NCBI RefSeq assembly: GCF_018588945.1
Contig: NZ_JAFIWA010000006.1
Coordinates: forward strand, 62,001 to 126,000
Direction: 5' to 3'
Origin: Microbacterium flavescens
GTDB taxonomy: Bacteria; Actinomycetota; Actinomycetes; Actinomycetales; Microbacteriaceae
DNA: 64,000 nucleotides
Under the pieces are notes generated by a model, which saw only the letters and a list, made by a program, of their open reading frames with translations, was not told the origin of the DNA and ran no database searches. The stretch's first letter is position 1; every line of letters begins with the position of its first letter. This document shows positions 53,440 through 61,435 of the stretch, piece after piece. The translations under genes and the position numbers were made by a program.

Positions 53440-53469
53440 TTGGCGCATTCGAGATCCATTGCGTATGCT
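53440..53469 (+). promoter_or_regulatory. Candidate promoter of the tRNA-Glu gene
   Basis: TTGGCG (53440-53445), an 18-nt spacer and TATGCT (53464-53469) lie 35 nt before the tRNA 5' end. Confidence 0.4.
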
Positions 53470-53504
53470 TGACCCTCGGTAAGCGTGAGCCCCCGGGTTC
53501 ACCC

Positions 53505-53577
53505 GGCCCCATCGTTTAGCGGCCTAGGACGCCGCCCTTTCACGGCGGTAGCACGGGTTCGAATCCCGTTGGGGTCA
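53505..53577 (+). tRNA. tRNA-Glu(TTC)
   Basis: The acceptor arms GGCCCCA and TGGGGTC pair with one G-T. The anticodon loop CTTTCAC gives TTC. The T-loop is canonical (GGTTCGAATCC). It is 73 nt with discriminator A. CCA is not encoded. Confidence 0.95.
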
Positions 53578-53605
53578 CACTCCGAGAACACAACTTAACA
53601 AGCAT

Positions 53606-53679
53606 GGCCCTGTAGCGCAGTTGGTTAGCGTGCCGCCCTGTCACGGCGGAGGTCGCGGGTTCAAGTCCCGTCAGGGTCG
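53606..53679 (+). tRNA. tRNA-Asp(GTC)
   Basis: The acceptor arms GGCCCTG and CAGGGTC pair. The anticodon loop CTGTCAC gives GTC, and the discriminator is G, as expected for Asp. It is 74 nt without CCA. It lies 28 bases after tRNA-Glu and is probably co-transcribed with it. Confidence 0.95.
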
Positions 53680-53756
53680 CTCCGAGCGACGGGCCCTTTT
53701 TCGAGAGGGCCTTTCGTCTAGGACGCGGCGATCGTGTTGACTCGCGGATGCTGCGC

Positions 53757-53829
53757 GGCTCTGTAGCTCAGTTGGTAGAGCGTTCGACTGAAAATCGAAA
53801 GGTCACCGGATCGATGCCGGTCGGAGCCA
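53757..53829 (+). tRNA. tRNA-Phe(GAA)
   Basis: The acceptor arms GGCTCTG and CGGAGCC pair with one G-T. The anticodon loop CTGAAAA gives GAA. It is 73 nt with discriminator A. The T-arm is ACCGG-ATCGATG-CCGGT, so position 54 is A rather than the nearly universal T, while T55, C56 and A58 are kept. Confidence 0.93.
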
Positions 53830-53831
53830 CT

Positions 53832-53870
53832 GAAACCCTCTCCTAGCTTCTACATGGAGGGGGTTTCTTC
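53832..53870 (+). terminator. Terminator after tRNA-Phe
   Basis: GAAACCCTCTCC (53832-53843) pairs with GGAGGGGGTTTC (53857-53868) with one wobble, and is followed by TTCTTTTC. It closes the tRNA-Glu-Asp-Phe unit. Confidence 0.75.
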
Positions 53871-53918
53871 TTTTCCCCAGTCCGAACCTCAGGAATTGCT
53901 GAAGTTCGCAGGATGGGG

Positions 53919-53940
53919 GTGTCCCCCATATGGGGGACAC
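53919..53940. promoter_or_regulatory. Perfect 22-bp palindrome, operator-like (site B)
   Basis: The central 20 bases are TGTCCCCCATATGGGGGACA, flanked by G and C that also pair. It matches TGTCC-N10-GGACA sites at 27434 and 27488. Confidence 0.6.
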
Positions 53941-54075
53941 GGTACATTTGCCTCACTGCGGATCCCGGGCAAATCTGGGGAGATGGCTTCTGGGGAGCCG
54001 GCCCGAGATTCGCGGTAAAACGTAGGGGAACGTGGACTTCGGGCCACGGGATTTTTCCGCACAGGGGATGCGGAC

Positions 54076-54114
54076 GGCCCCCGGAGGACACGGAACACCG
54101 GTCCTCCGGGGGCC
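54076..54114. terminator. Strong GGCCCCCGG hairpin
   Basis: A perfect 14-bp stem GGCCCCCGGAGGAC / GTCCTCCGGGGGCC encloses an 11-nt loop. On the plus strand it is followed by GATACCTTTTTCC. It could end a rightward small transcript and also the convergent DUF305 gene. Confidence 0.7.
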
Positions 54115-54129
54115 GATACCTTTTCCGGC

Positions 54130-54795
54130 TCAGCCCTGGCGCTCTGCGAGCATCTGCTGCATGCGCGTGATCTCGATGCCCTGGTCTGCCTCGACGTGCC
54201 GGGCGAAGGTGTCGATCTCGGTCTCCTGGCCGCCGCCGGCGGCGTAGAGCTCCTCGACCATCTGGATCGCGCCCTGGTGATGGCGGATCATGAACGTCAG
54301 GAAGAGGACGTCGAACTCGTCGCCCTCCGCGGCTTCGAGCTGGGCCATCTCGGCGTCCGTCAGCAGCCCCGGCATGGAATCCGCGGCGTGCTCGTGCGAG
54401 GCATCCGGATCCCTCACCGGCTCGCCGCGCGCCTGCAGCCACTTCTCGAGCAGGACCATCTCGTCGGTCTGGCTGAGGTCCATCCGCTCCGCGAGCAGGC
54501 GGACGTCCTCGTCGTCGGTGCGCTCCTCGACATATCCGGTCATCTCGATGGCCTGTGAGTGGTGGTGAAGCATGTCACGGACGAACAGCACGTCGTCCTC
54601 GCCATGGGACGGGCTCGTCAGCTCGGCGGCCTCCTCCGGCGACAGCGTCTGGTTCGGCTCGCCGGGTGCGCCGAGCTGCACGACCGGCGTCGTCGGCAGC
54701 GGAGCGGCGTCTTCGGTCTCGGCGGTGCAGGCCGTCAGCCCGGCGATCAGGAGTGCGGCGACGCCGAGTGAGGCGAACCGGATCGGCGTCGGCAT
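54130..54795 (-). CDS. DUF305 lipoprotein
   Basis: The 221-residue protein has a signal peptide with lipobox LTAC near residue 20 and a Pro/Ala-rich spacer. Two helical DUF305 halves follow: DDVLFVRDMLHHHSQAIEM and DEFDVLFLTFMIRHHQGAIQM, each with the family's M-x-x-HH-x-x-A motif. Such ferritin-like lipoproteins are often linked to copper or other metal handling, and the many His and Met residues fit. That role is inferred. The ATG at 54795 puts the signal peptide first and has GAGAGG upstream. It is divergent from the LVIVD-repeat gene. Confidence 0.85.
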   Translation of the reverse strand: MPTPIRFASLGVAALLIAGLTACTAETEDAAPLPTTPVVQLGAPGEPNQTLSPEEAAELTSPSHGEDDVLFVRDMLHHHSQAIEMTGYVEERTDDEDVRLLAERMDLSQTDEMVLLEKWLQARGEPVRDPDASHEHAADSMPGLLTDAEMAQLEAAEGDEFDVLFLTFMIRHHQGAIQMVEELYAAGGGQETEIDTFARHVEADQGIEITRMQQMLAERQG

Positions 54796-54947
54796 GGAGG
54801 GTACCTCTCGTCGGGGGCGTCGCTCCATCTTGCGGGCGACAGGGCGTCGGATGAAGCGTTCGAAACGAAGATTTAACGATTTCGGTAGCGGTAACGCGCT
54901 TCGCGCCGATACGTTCCATTCATATAACTCCATATCCATGCAATACG

Positions 54948-54993
54948 CGAAGTGCGATCGGTGCCCTCTTCGAAAGGTGCGGAATGCACTTCG
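54948..54993. promoter_or_regulatory. Inverted repeat in the divergent region upstream of the LVIVD gene
   Basis: CGAAGTGC (54948-54955) and GCACTTCG (54986-54993) are separated by 30 nt within an unusually A+T-rich 258-bp divergent region. It may be an operator or a leader hairpin. Confidence 0.35.
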
Positions 54994-55053
54994 GCCTGAG
55001 CAACAAACTGACATATCGATGACGCAGTGCCGATTTGGGAGGGCCTTACCCGC

Positions 55054-56835
55054 ATGAACATACGATCACCCCAGGGATCACGCTGGAGGACACGAACGCT
55101 CGCCGCCGTCGGCGCGCTGACGCTCGGATTCTCGATGATGACCGCCACCGCGGCCGGTGCCGACACCCCCGATGCCGACCCTCGTGAGGGACTGAGCGCC
55201 GGGCTCCACGATGCGGGTCAGGCGGCGAGCAACATCGCACTGCTGTCCGCTCAGCAGAAGACCTCGCCGTTCACGACGAACTCCGACCTCGCCTTCACGG
55301 GCGACTATGCGATCTCGGGCAACTACTACGGCTTCCAGGTCTACGACGTCAGCGATCCGGCGGCGCCGGAGCTCACCGGCACCTTCGTGTGTCCCGGCGG
55401 TCAGGGCGACGTCTCGGTCTACGGCGACCTCCTGTTCATGTCGGTCGAGTCGGCCCCCGGCCGCCTGGACTGCGGCACCACGAGCGTCGGCGCGACCGAC
55501 CCGCAGAACTTCCGCGGCGTGCGCGTGTTCGACATCAGCGACATCCAGAACCCGGTGCAGGTCACCGCGGTTCAGACCTGCCGCGGCTCGCACACCCACA
55601 CCGTCGTGGAAGACCCCGATGACGCCGAGAACGTCTACGTCTACGTCTCGGGAACCGGCGGCGTGCGCACCACGACCACGGCGCTCGAGGGCTGCGTGAA
55701 CCCGACCAACGCCAACACCGAGGCGGCGCACCTCGACGCCAACGGCAACCCGATCGACACCGCGCGTTTCCAGGTCGAGGTCATCAAGGTTCCGCTGGCC
55801 GACCCGGCGAGCGCCGCGGTCGTCAACGAGGCGCGCCTGTTCGCGGCCGAGAGCGGCAGCCCGGCGGGCCTGTGGCCCGGCGGCAGCCACGGCGCGGGAC
55901 TCCAGACGACGTCGGCGACCGACGCGTGCCACGACATCACGGCGTACCCCGAGATCGGCCTGGCCGCGGGAGCCTGTGAGGGCAACGGCATCCTGATCGA
56001 CATCAGCGACCCGGTGAACCCGGTGCGCATCGATGCCGTGACGGACCCGCGGTTCGCGTACTGGCACTCGGCCACGTTCAACAACGACGGCACCAAGGTC
56101 GTCTTCACCGACGAGTGGGGCGGCGGCAGCGCCGCTCGCTGCCGCGCGGTGGACCCGATGAACTGGGGCGCCAACGCCATCTTCGACATCGTCGACGGCA
56201 AGCTCGAGTTCGCCAGCTACTACAAGATGCCCGCCGCCCAGACGGCACAGGAGAACTGCGTCGCCCACAACGGCTCGCTGATCCCCGTGCCCGGTCGCGA
56301 CATCATGGTGCAGGCCTGGTACCAGGGCGGTCTGTCGATCTTCGACTTCACCGACAGCGCCAACCCGGTCGAGATCGCGTACTTCGACCGTGGCCCCAAC
56401 GACGCCTCGCGTCTGGTCACGGGCGGGTACTGGTCGACGTACTGGTACAACGGCAACGTGTTCGGCAACGAGATCGGCCGCGGCTTCGACAGCCTCGCAC
56501 TGCAGCCGAGCGAGTTCCTGAGCGCGAACGAGATCGCCGCAGCCGGTGAGTTCCAGCTCGACGAGTTCAACGCCCAGGGCCAGCCGATGTACGGCCACGC
56601 GCCGAGCTTCGCAGTGGCGCGGTCGTACGTCGACCAGGCCGAGCGCGACGGCAGCCTGAGCGGCAAGGCCCTGACCGAGGTGCGCAAGCACGTCGACCAG
56701 GCCGAGAAGCTCGCGGCCGGCCCGGCGAACGACCGTGCGGTCAAGGCGCAGCTCGACAACGCCGCCCGAAAGTCCGGTCTGCCGGGCTCGGAGGTTCAGA
56801 CGGCGCTCGCAGCGCTGGCCGGCACCTTCAGCTGA
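55054..56835 (+). CDS. Secreted LVIVD-repeat (beta-propeller) protein
   Basis: The 593-residue protein has a signal peptide (~1-37, ending ATAAGA/D). A series of ~45-residue propeller blades follows, of the type GFQVYDVSDPAAPELTGTF, GVRVFDISDIQNPVQVTAV, GILIDISDPVNPVRIDAV and GLSIFDFTDSANPVEIAYF. SHTHTVVEDP and DACHDITAYPEIG add His-rich turns. A helical C-terminal segment (~530-593) closes the protein. LVIVD proteins are extracytoplasmic and of unknown function. With no sorting signal or lipobox, it is probably released or wall-associated. The ATG at 55054 has GGGAGGG upstream. Confidence 0.83.
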   Translation: MNIRSPQGSRWRTRTLAAVGALTLGFSMMTATAAGADTPDADPREGLSAGLHDAGQAASNIALLSAQQKTSPFTTNSDLAFTGDYAISGNYYGFQVYDVSDPAAPELTGTFVCPGGQGDVSVYGDLLFMSVESAPGRLDCGTTSVGATDPQNFRGVRVFDISDIQNPVQVTAVQTCRGSHTHTVVEDPDDAENVYVYVSGTGGVRTTTTALEGCVNPTNANTEAAHLDANGNPIDTARFQVEVIKVPLADPASAAVVNEARLFAAESGSPAGLWPGGSHGAGLQTTSATDACHDITAYPEIGLAAGACEGNGILIDISDPVNPVRIDAVTDPRFAYWHSATFNNDGTKVVFTDEWGGGSAARCRAVDPMNWGANAIFDIVDGKLEFASYYKMPAAQTAQENCVAHNGSLIPVPGRDIMVQAWYQGGLSIFDFTDSANPVEIAYFDRGPNDASRLVTGGYWSTYWYNGNVFGNEIGRGFDSLALQPSEFLSANEIAAAGEFQLDEFNAQGQPMYGHAPSFAVARSYVDQAERDGSLSGKALTEVRKHVDQAEKLAAGPANDRAVKAQLDNAARKSGLPGSEVQTALAALAGTFS

Positions 56836-56916
56836 TCGACCCGGGAGGTCGGCGTGAGCCGGCCTCCCACAGGGCTCGGTGGTCTTCGGACCGCCGGGCC
56901 CCTTCGTCGTCCCGGC

Positions 56917-57423
56917 TCAGTCGAGGGTGACGTCGACCTGGATCTCGGCCGCCAGGCGCTCGATCTCCGCGGCCACGGTCGCGACGTCGACATCAGCCGG
57001 GGCGGCGGCAATCACGGTCGCCTCGAACAGCCGACCGCCGGCCATGGCCGCATCGCGCGTCTCGGTCGTCATGCGCTCGATGCTCACGCCGTGGGCACTC
57101 AGCGCCGCGGAGAGCTCGCGCACGATGCCGGGATGGTCGTTGCCGAGCACGTGCAGCACGAGATCCTGCCGGGGCCGGGGCGCGGCATCCGTCCCCGCCT
57201 GCACCGTCACCGTGTGGAGGCCATCCAGCCCGGCGAGCGCGGCGCGCAGGGCGTCGGCGCTCTCCGCCGGCACCGACACCTCGACGATGCCGGCGAACGC
57301 GCCGGCGAGCTCGGCCAGCTGGCTGTTCTCCCAGTTGCCGCCGTGCGCGGCGACCGCGTCGGCGACCGACGCGACGATGCCGGCGCGATCGCTGCCGACC
57401 ACGGTGAGCACGAGAGTTGTCAT
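56917..57423 (-). CDS. ACT domain protein (GcvR-like)
   Basis: The 168-residue protein has two ACT domains: TLVLTVVGSDRAGIVASVADAVAAHGGNW (~3-31) and LVLHVLGNDHPGIVRELSAALSAHGVSIE (~87-115). Each has the glycine turn before its first helix. Two-ACT proteins of this size resemble the glycine cleavage repressor GcvR or the formyltetrahydrofolate-type sensors, and they bind amino acids. No catalytic domain is attached. It converges with the LVIVD gene and is followed at a distance by an uncharacterised gene on the same strand. Confidence 0.82.
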   Translation of the reverse strand: MTTLVLTVVGSDRAGIVASVADAVAAHGGNWENSQLAELAGAFAGIVEVSVPAESADALRAALAGLDGLHTVTVQAGTDAAPRPRQDLVLHVLGNDHPGIVRELSAALSAHGVSIERMTTETRDAAMAGGRLFEATVIAAAPADVDVATVAAEIERLAAEIQVDVTLD

Positions 57424-57469
57424 GGGCGACAGCGTAGCGACCGCACGGGACGGGTCGGGGCGGGTTGCG

Positions 57470-57895
57470 TCACACCCGGGGGCGGAGCTCTTGCGGGGCC
57501 GGGAACGGCAGGCGGAAGCGATCGAGCACGGCGCCCACCGCCGAGGCCGCGCCGTACTCGTCGCCGACGACGGTGATACCGCGGGAGCTCGCCTCGGAGA
57601 TGCGCACCGGGCGCTCGGTGCCGTCGGCGAGCCGCAGCGTCCAGCGGTCGGCGAGGTAGCCGATGCCCAGCGCCTCGAGCAGCTCCTCCGCCTCGAGCCA
57701 GTCGACCGGTCCCCCGGTGCGCTCGCGGCCCAGCAGGTCGAAGACCCGGAAGCCGTCGCCGTCCGCCATCATCCAGCCCAGCACCTCGCCGTCGGGGCGG
57801 CGGTGTTCGATCCACTCGGGCGGCAGCATGGTCGGCACAGTATCACCGAAAAGTTCCTGGGCTTTCGCTGGAGATTCCCTCCGTATCACCTCCAC
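57470..57895 (-). CDS. Hypothetical protein
   Basis: The protein has up to 141 residues. It shows PPEWIEHRRPDGEVLGWM and a repeated acidic/aromatic pattern (GRERTGGPVDWLEAEELLEALGIGYLADRWTL), a mixed alpha/beta fold without signal or membrane segment. The start is uncertain: GTG at 57895 or 57889, or a later start near 57829 at MLPPEW, which has no good ribosome-binding site. I do not recognise a family. It ends 46 nt before the ACT gene on the same strand and is divergent from the glycan locus. Confidence 0.55.
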   Translation of the reverse strand: MEVIRRESPAKAQELFGDTVPTMLPPEWIEHRRPDGEVLGWMMADGDGFRVFDLLGRERTGGPVDWLEAEELLEALGIGYLADRWTLRLADGTERPVRISEASSRGITVVGDEYGAASAVGAVLDRFRLPFPAPQELRPRV

Positions 57896-58087
57896 GCCGA
57901 TTCGTCAAGTTTTTTCTTCCCTTCAGTGCGGGCCGGGAGTACAGTGAAAGCGCGCCAGGGACTTTGGGGGTCCCGCGGTCGTTGGAACCCGAAAGGGAGG
58001 GGACCGGCGCGTTGGGGTTGAACTGAACGACGCAGTCGCCGTTCATGCTTGCGTTGGGGAAAACATGACTGCAAGGGACGCACTGAC
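57896..58087 (+). promoter_or_regulatory. Long leader upstream of the glycan locus
   Basis: The 192-bp stretch has an A+T-rich start (CAAGTTTTTTCTTCCCTTC), a possible -10 TACAGT at 57940-57945, and then G-rich sequence before AAGGGA at 58073-58078. It probably contains the promoter and an untranslated leader of more than 100 nt. No known riboswitch is recognised. Confidence 0.35.
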
Positions 58088-59668
58088 GTGCGTGCGGTGG
58101 TACGCGGACTGAAGTCGACCGTGACCGACGCGGCGTCGCCTATGGGCGACGGAGGGGGGAGCAGAAGCCTCTTCCGCCGCCCAGCGGTGCCGAGTCCGCC
58201 ATGGCCGGACCTCCTGCCGGCTGCTATCGCGCCGCGCGTTCAGCCTTCGCTCGTGCGAAGGCATCAATGGGAGCGCCGTCATCGGCGGCGCCTCGCCATC
58301 ACGGATGCACTCGTCGTGGCCGGAGCCACCGGGTTCACCCAGCTCCTCCTCCTGCGCGGCTCGCCCGCCGGCCTCGCCTTCGACCGCACGGCACGGGTCG
58401 CCGTGCTGGTCGCCGGCGCCTGGCTCGTCCTGCTGTGGCTCATCCGCTCACGCGAACCCGAGATCCTCGGATCCGGGGCGACGGAGTACACGCGTGTCGT
58501 CCACGCGAGCGGTCTGGCCTTCGGCATTCTGTCGATCGCCTTCCTGGTGCTCCAGCTGCCGGGGCTGCGCATGCAGATCGTCTTCGCCTTCCCCCTCGGC
58601 CTGCTGATGCTGATGGTGGTCCGCTGGCTGTGGCGGAAGCGCCTGATCCGCGAACGCGCACAGGGGGAGTGCCTGTCACGCGCCATCGTCGCGGGCACAC
58701 GCGAGGACGTGCACTACGTCATCGAGAGGCTCGTTCGCGATTCCCATCACGGCTACCTGGTGATCGGAGCGACGACCACGGACGGGCTCGACTCCCCCAT
58801 CTCCGTCGACGGGCGCAGCTATCCGGTCGTCGGAACGATCGACCAGACGGCGGCGTACGGCCGCATCGCGGGCGCGGACACGATCGTGGTCGCAAGCACC
58901 CCGCGTGACGACCGCGACTTCGTGCGGAGGCTCGGCTGGGAGCTGGAGGGAAGCGCTGCCGAACTGGTGCTGTGCAATCGCCTCACCGACGTCGCGGGTC
59001 CTCGGCTGTCACTGCGCCCGCTGGACGGACTGCCGCTGGTGCAGGTGAAGATCCCCGAGTTCGAGGGCGGCATGCACGCCGTCAAGCGCGCCACCGACAT
59101 CGGACTCGCGCTGTTCGCGCTCGTGCCCATCCTGCTGCTCACCCCCATCCTGGCTGTGATCATCAAGCGCGGCTCACCCGGACCGGTGCTGTTCCGACAG
59201 CTCCGGGTCGGACGCGACGGCAGGCAGTTCTGGATGCTGAAGTTCCGCACCATGACAGCGGATGCCGAGGGTCAGCGCGATGCGCTGCTGGTCGGGAACG
59301 AGGCATCCGGCCCGCTGTTCAAGCTCAAGCAGGACCCGCGTGTCACGCGAGTCGGCGCGGTCCTCCGCAAGTACTCGCTCGACGAGCTGCCCCAGTTCCT
59401 CAACGTCCTGCGCGGCGACATGAGCATCGTCGGCCCGCGGCCGCCGCTACCCAGCGAGGTCACGACGTATGACGGCGCTGTGTGTCGCCGCCTGTACATC
59501 AAGCCGGGGATCACGGGGCTCTGGCAGATCAGCGGTCGCAGCGACCTGTCGTGGGACGACAGTGTCCGGCTCGACCTGCGGTACGTCGAGAACTGGTCGA
59601 TCGCGACCGACCTCATGATCATGTGGCGCACCGCCAAGGTCATGATCGCTCCGAAGGGGGCGTACTGA
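58088..59668 (+). CDS. Polyprenyl-phosphate sugar phosphotransferase (exopolysaccharide initiation)
   Basis: The 526-residue protein has about four N-terminal helices (~60-185), a CoA-binding-like middle domain (~195-320) and a last helix at KRATDIGLALFALVPILLLTP. The catalytic bacterial-sugar-transferase domain follows, with SPGPVLFRQLRVGRDGR, LKFRTM, LRKYSLDELPQFLNVLRGDMSIVGPRP and KPGITGLWQISGRSDL. It loads the first sugar phosphate onto undecaprenyl phosphate at the membrane. GTG 58088, with AAGGGA nine bases upstream, is chosen over ATG 58142, which lacks a site. It is the first gene of the glycan locus. Confidence 0.88.
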   Translation: MRAVVRGLKSTVTDAASPMGDGGGSRSLFRRPAVPSPPWPDLLPAAIAPRVQPSLVRRHQWERRHRRRLAITDALVVAGATGFTQLLLLRGSPAGLAFDRTARVAVLVAGAWLVLLWLIRSREPEILGSGATEYTRVVHASGLAFGILSIAFLVLQLPGLRMQIVFAFPLGLLMLMVVRWLWRKRLIRERAQGECLSRAIVAGTREDVHYVIERLVRDSHHGYLVIGATTTDGLDSPISVDGRSYPVVGTIDQTAAYGRIAGADTIVVASTPRDDRDFVRRLGWELEGSAAELVLCNRLTDVAGPRLSLRPLDGLPLVQVKIPEFEGGMHAVKRATDIGLALFALVPILLLTPILAVIIKRGSPGPVLFRQLRVGRDGRQFWMLKFRTMTADAEGQRDALLVGNEASGPLFKLKQDPRVTRVGAVLRKYSLDELPQFLNVLRGDMSIVGPRPPLPSEVTTYDGAVCRRLYIKPGITGLWQISGRSDLSWDDSVRLDLRYVENWSIATDLMIMWRTAKVMIAPKGAY

Positions 59669-59877
59669 TGTCTCCCCACCAGACTCGGCCGGCGACAAGG
59701 ATGTCGTCGGCCGGCATGAGCCGGATCCGCGGTCGCGTGCCGCCGCGGCGCGCCACGTGCGCACTGGCATTCCTCGGCGCGGCGGCTCTCCGTTCCCCCA
59801 GCCGGGCGCGGCCGCGGGTCCCTCGAAGGCACGTGCACGGCGATGCCGTGCGCCATCATCGGGGGCGGTCGCGATGA
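59668..59877 (+). CDS. Candidate 69-residue linker ORF in the glycan operon
   Basis: The ATG at 59668 overlaps the stop of the phosphotransferase (TGATG), and its stop overlaps the ATG of the next gene (ATGA). It thus fills the 205-nt gap exactly in a coupled manner. The peptide is basic, with many Arg, and has one short hydrophobic stretch (ATCALAFLGAAAL). No family is recognised. It may be a real small protein, a translation relay, or the remnant of a gene. Confidence 0.4.
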   Translation: MSPHQTRPATRMSSAGMSRIRGRVPPRRATCALAFLGAAALRSPSRARPRVPRRHVHGDAVRHHRGRSR

Positions 59878-60704
59878 CCGTCCCCGGGACGGACGCGGAG
59901 CTGCCGCGGACGATGGAGATCGACGGCATCCCCGTGCATCTCGTCGATGCCGGCTCCGCCCTTGCCGCGATCTCGGCGGCAAGCCGTCACGAGACGGAGA
60001 AGCCGCTCGGCGTCGTGTCGGTCAATCTCGACCACATCCACCACTTCGGGACGACGCACACAGACGCCCACCCGGCTTCAGCCTTCGTGGACCGCCACAG
60101 GGTCGACTGGCTCGATCTCATCGACGGCGCCCCGATCGCCGCGCAGGCGCGACGCCTGACGGGCCGCGTCTATCCGAAGCTCTCGGGAAGCGACCTCATC
60201 GGGCCGATCCTCGACGACGCCTCTCGATCCGGCAGGTCGGTGGGGGTGCTCGGAGGCCTGGGATCCGTCATCGACCCGCTCGCGCATCGGATGGCGGAGG
60301 AGTGGCCGAGGGTCCGCTTCGTCGGACACTGGACGCCCGAGCGGGATGACGTCTCCGATTCGCTCCGGTCGCGCGCCCTCGCCTCGGAGATCCGGGCGTC
60401 CGGCGCCGACATCCTGCTCGTCTGCCTGGGCAAGCCGAGGCAGGAACGGTGGATCAACGAGTACGGCCTGCTCACGGGGGCGGGTGCGCTGCTGGCTTTC
60501 GGCGCCGCGGTCGACTTCCTCGCCGGCACGGTCTCCCGAGCCCCCGTGTGGGTCTCGCAGTCGGGAGGCGAGTGGGCGTGGCGCCTGATGCGGGAGCCGC
60601 GCCGACTGGCGCGCCGCTATCTCGTCGACGGACCTCCGGCATACCTCGCCGTGCGGCGGGCGAGCCGCCTCCTCCAGTCGGATATGCGGCAGGTGAGTTC
60701 ATGA
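59874..60704 (+). CDS. WecG/TagA/CpsF family glycosyltransferase
   Basis: The 276-residue protein has the GT26 features: VSVNLDHIHHF with the early Asp/His stretch, DGAPIAAQARRLTG, KLSGSDLIGPIL, VGVLGG and LLVCLGKPRQERWI, the conserved G-x-P-x-QE motif. GALLAFGAAVDFLAG and a Trp/Arg-rich C-terminus (SGGEWAWRLMREPRRLARRYL) follow. These enzymes add the second sugar (ManNAcA- or ManNAc-type) to a lipid-linked acceptor, directly after the phosphotransferase step. The ATG at 59874 sits in an ATGA overlap with the small ORF. Confidence 0.87.
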   Translation: MTVPGTDAELPRTMEIDGIPVHLVDAGSALAAISAASRHETEKPLGVVSVNLDHIHHFGTTHTDAHPASAFVDRHRVDWLDLIDGAPIAAQARRLTGRVYPKLSGSDLIGPILDDASRSGRSVGVLGGLGSVIDPLAHRMAEEWPRVRFVGHWTPERDDVSDSLRSRALASEIRASGADILLVCLGKPRQERWINEYGLLTGAGALLAFGAAVDFLAGTVSRAPVWVSQSGGEWAWRLMREPRRLARRYLVDGPPAYLAVRRASRLLQSDMRQVSS

Positions 60705-61426
60705 GCGGGCGCGGTCCTGCGGTCGACGGGCCACAGGACGCGCGGCGGCGGGGGCTCACGCCCGGCATGCGACGGGTCCTGCTCATCGTCGGCGCATTGA
60801 CCGCCGTCGGCCTGGCGATGACGCTCTGGCTGTCCGTAGGCGGGGGCGGCTCGCTCCTCTCCGGGACCCCGGGAGGTGGCGCTGCGGCTCCCGGTGACTC
60901 ATCGTCCGGAGACAGTGCACCGGGCACCCAGCCGACGCCCTCGGATGGCGGACCCTTGCCGGAGACCACCCCCGGGCCGGTGCCGGAGGCCACGCCGACG
61001 ACGGGCAGCGAGGTGCCGGATCCCGACCCGACCGCCCCGCCGGGCAACAGGCTGCCGCCGCTCCCGCAGCCATCTCCCCTCGTCGACCCGCCGCTACCGG
61101 CGTCTGCGTCGGCCTCGGGCACGCTCGTCGACGGGTTCCCCCGTGCGATCATGGCCCCCGCACCGGGGTCGGACGTGATCACCAGCGCGATCGCAACGGA
61201 CGGCGACCGGATGCAGGTGACACTCGTTGCGCGCTCGGATGCCTCGGCCGACGACGTGCGAGCCCACTACAGCACCCTGTGGGCGAGCCTCGGTCTCACG
61301 GATGCGGGTTCTGCGCCCGGCGGAGCCTCGTTCTCCCATTCCTTCGCCACTCTCTCGCTTGCCTTCAGCCCCCCGGGCGGCACGGGCACCGTGTACGCGG
61401 TCTACGGCGTCTTCCGGTCGAGCTGA
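60701..61426 (+). CDS. Single-pass membrane protein with Pro-rich stalk
   Basis: The 241-residue protein has a cytoplasmic Arg-rich start and one helix at ~26-46 (LLIVGALTAVGLAMTLWLSV). A ~90-residue Pro/Gly/Ser/Thr stalk leads to a C-terminal ~100-residue domain, DVITSAIATDGDRMQVTLVARSDASADDVRAHYSTLWASLGL. The terminal domain looks like a small alpha/beta sensor-type fold, but I recognise no family. The start overlaps the glycosyltransferase stop (ATGA). Context suggests a part in assembly or export of the glycan. Confidence 0.65.
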   Translation: MSGRGPAVDGPQDARRRGLTPGMRRVLLIVGALTAVGLAMTLWLSVGGGGSLLSGTPGGGAAAPGDSSSGDSAPGTQPTPSDGGPLPETTPGPVPEATPTTGSEVPDPDPTAPPGNRLPPLPQPSPLVDPPLPASASASGTLVDGFPRAIMAPAPGSDVITSAIATDGDRMQVTLVARSDASADDVRAHYSTLWASLGLTDAGSAPGGASFSHSFATLSLAFSPPGGTGTVYAVYGVFRSS

Positions 61427-61435
61427 GGATCGCGC

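Larger units (their letters stand above)
53871..54129. other. Non-coding region with a perfect palindrome and a strong hairpin
   Basis: No gene is seen. The region contains the operator-like palindrome at 53919-53940 followed by GGTACATTT. A hairpin of two 14-bp arms at 54076-54114 follows. The order resembles the region at 27430-27680, so a short regulated transcript to the right is possible (inference). Confidence 0.45.

Noticed and set aside
51918..53459. A longer M23 peptidase starting at 53459
   Set aside because: The extra 58 codons cover a plausible -35/-10 pair, and the Tat-type signal would be internal.
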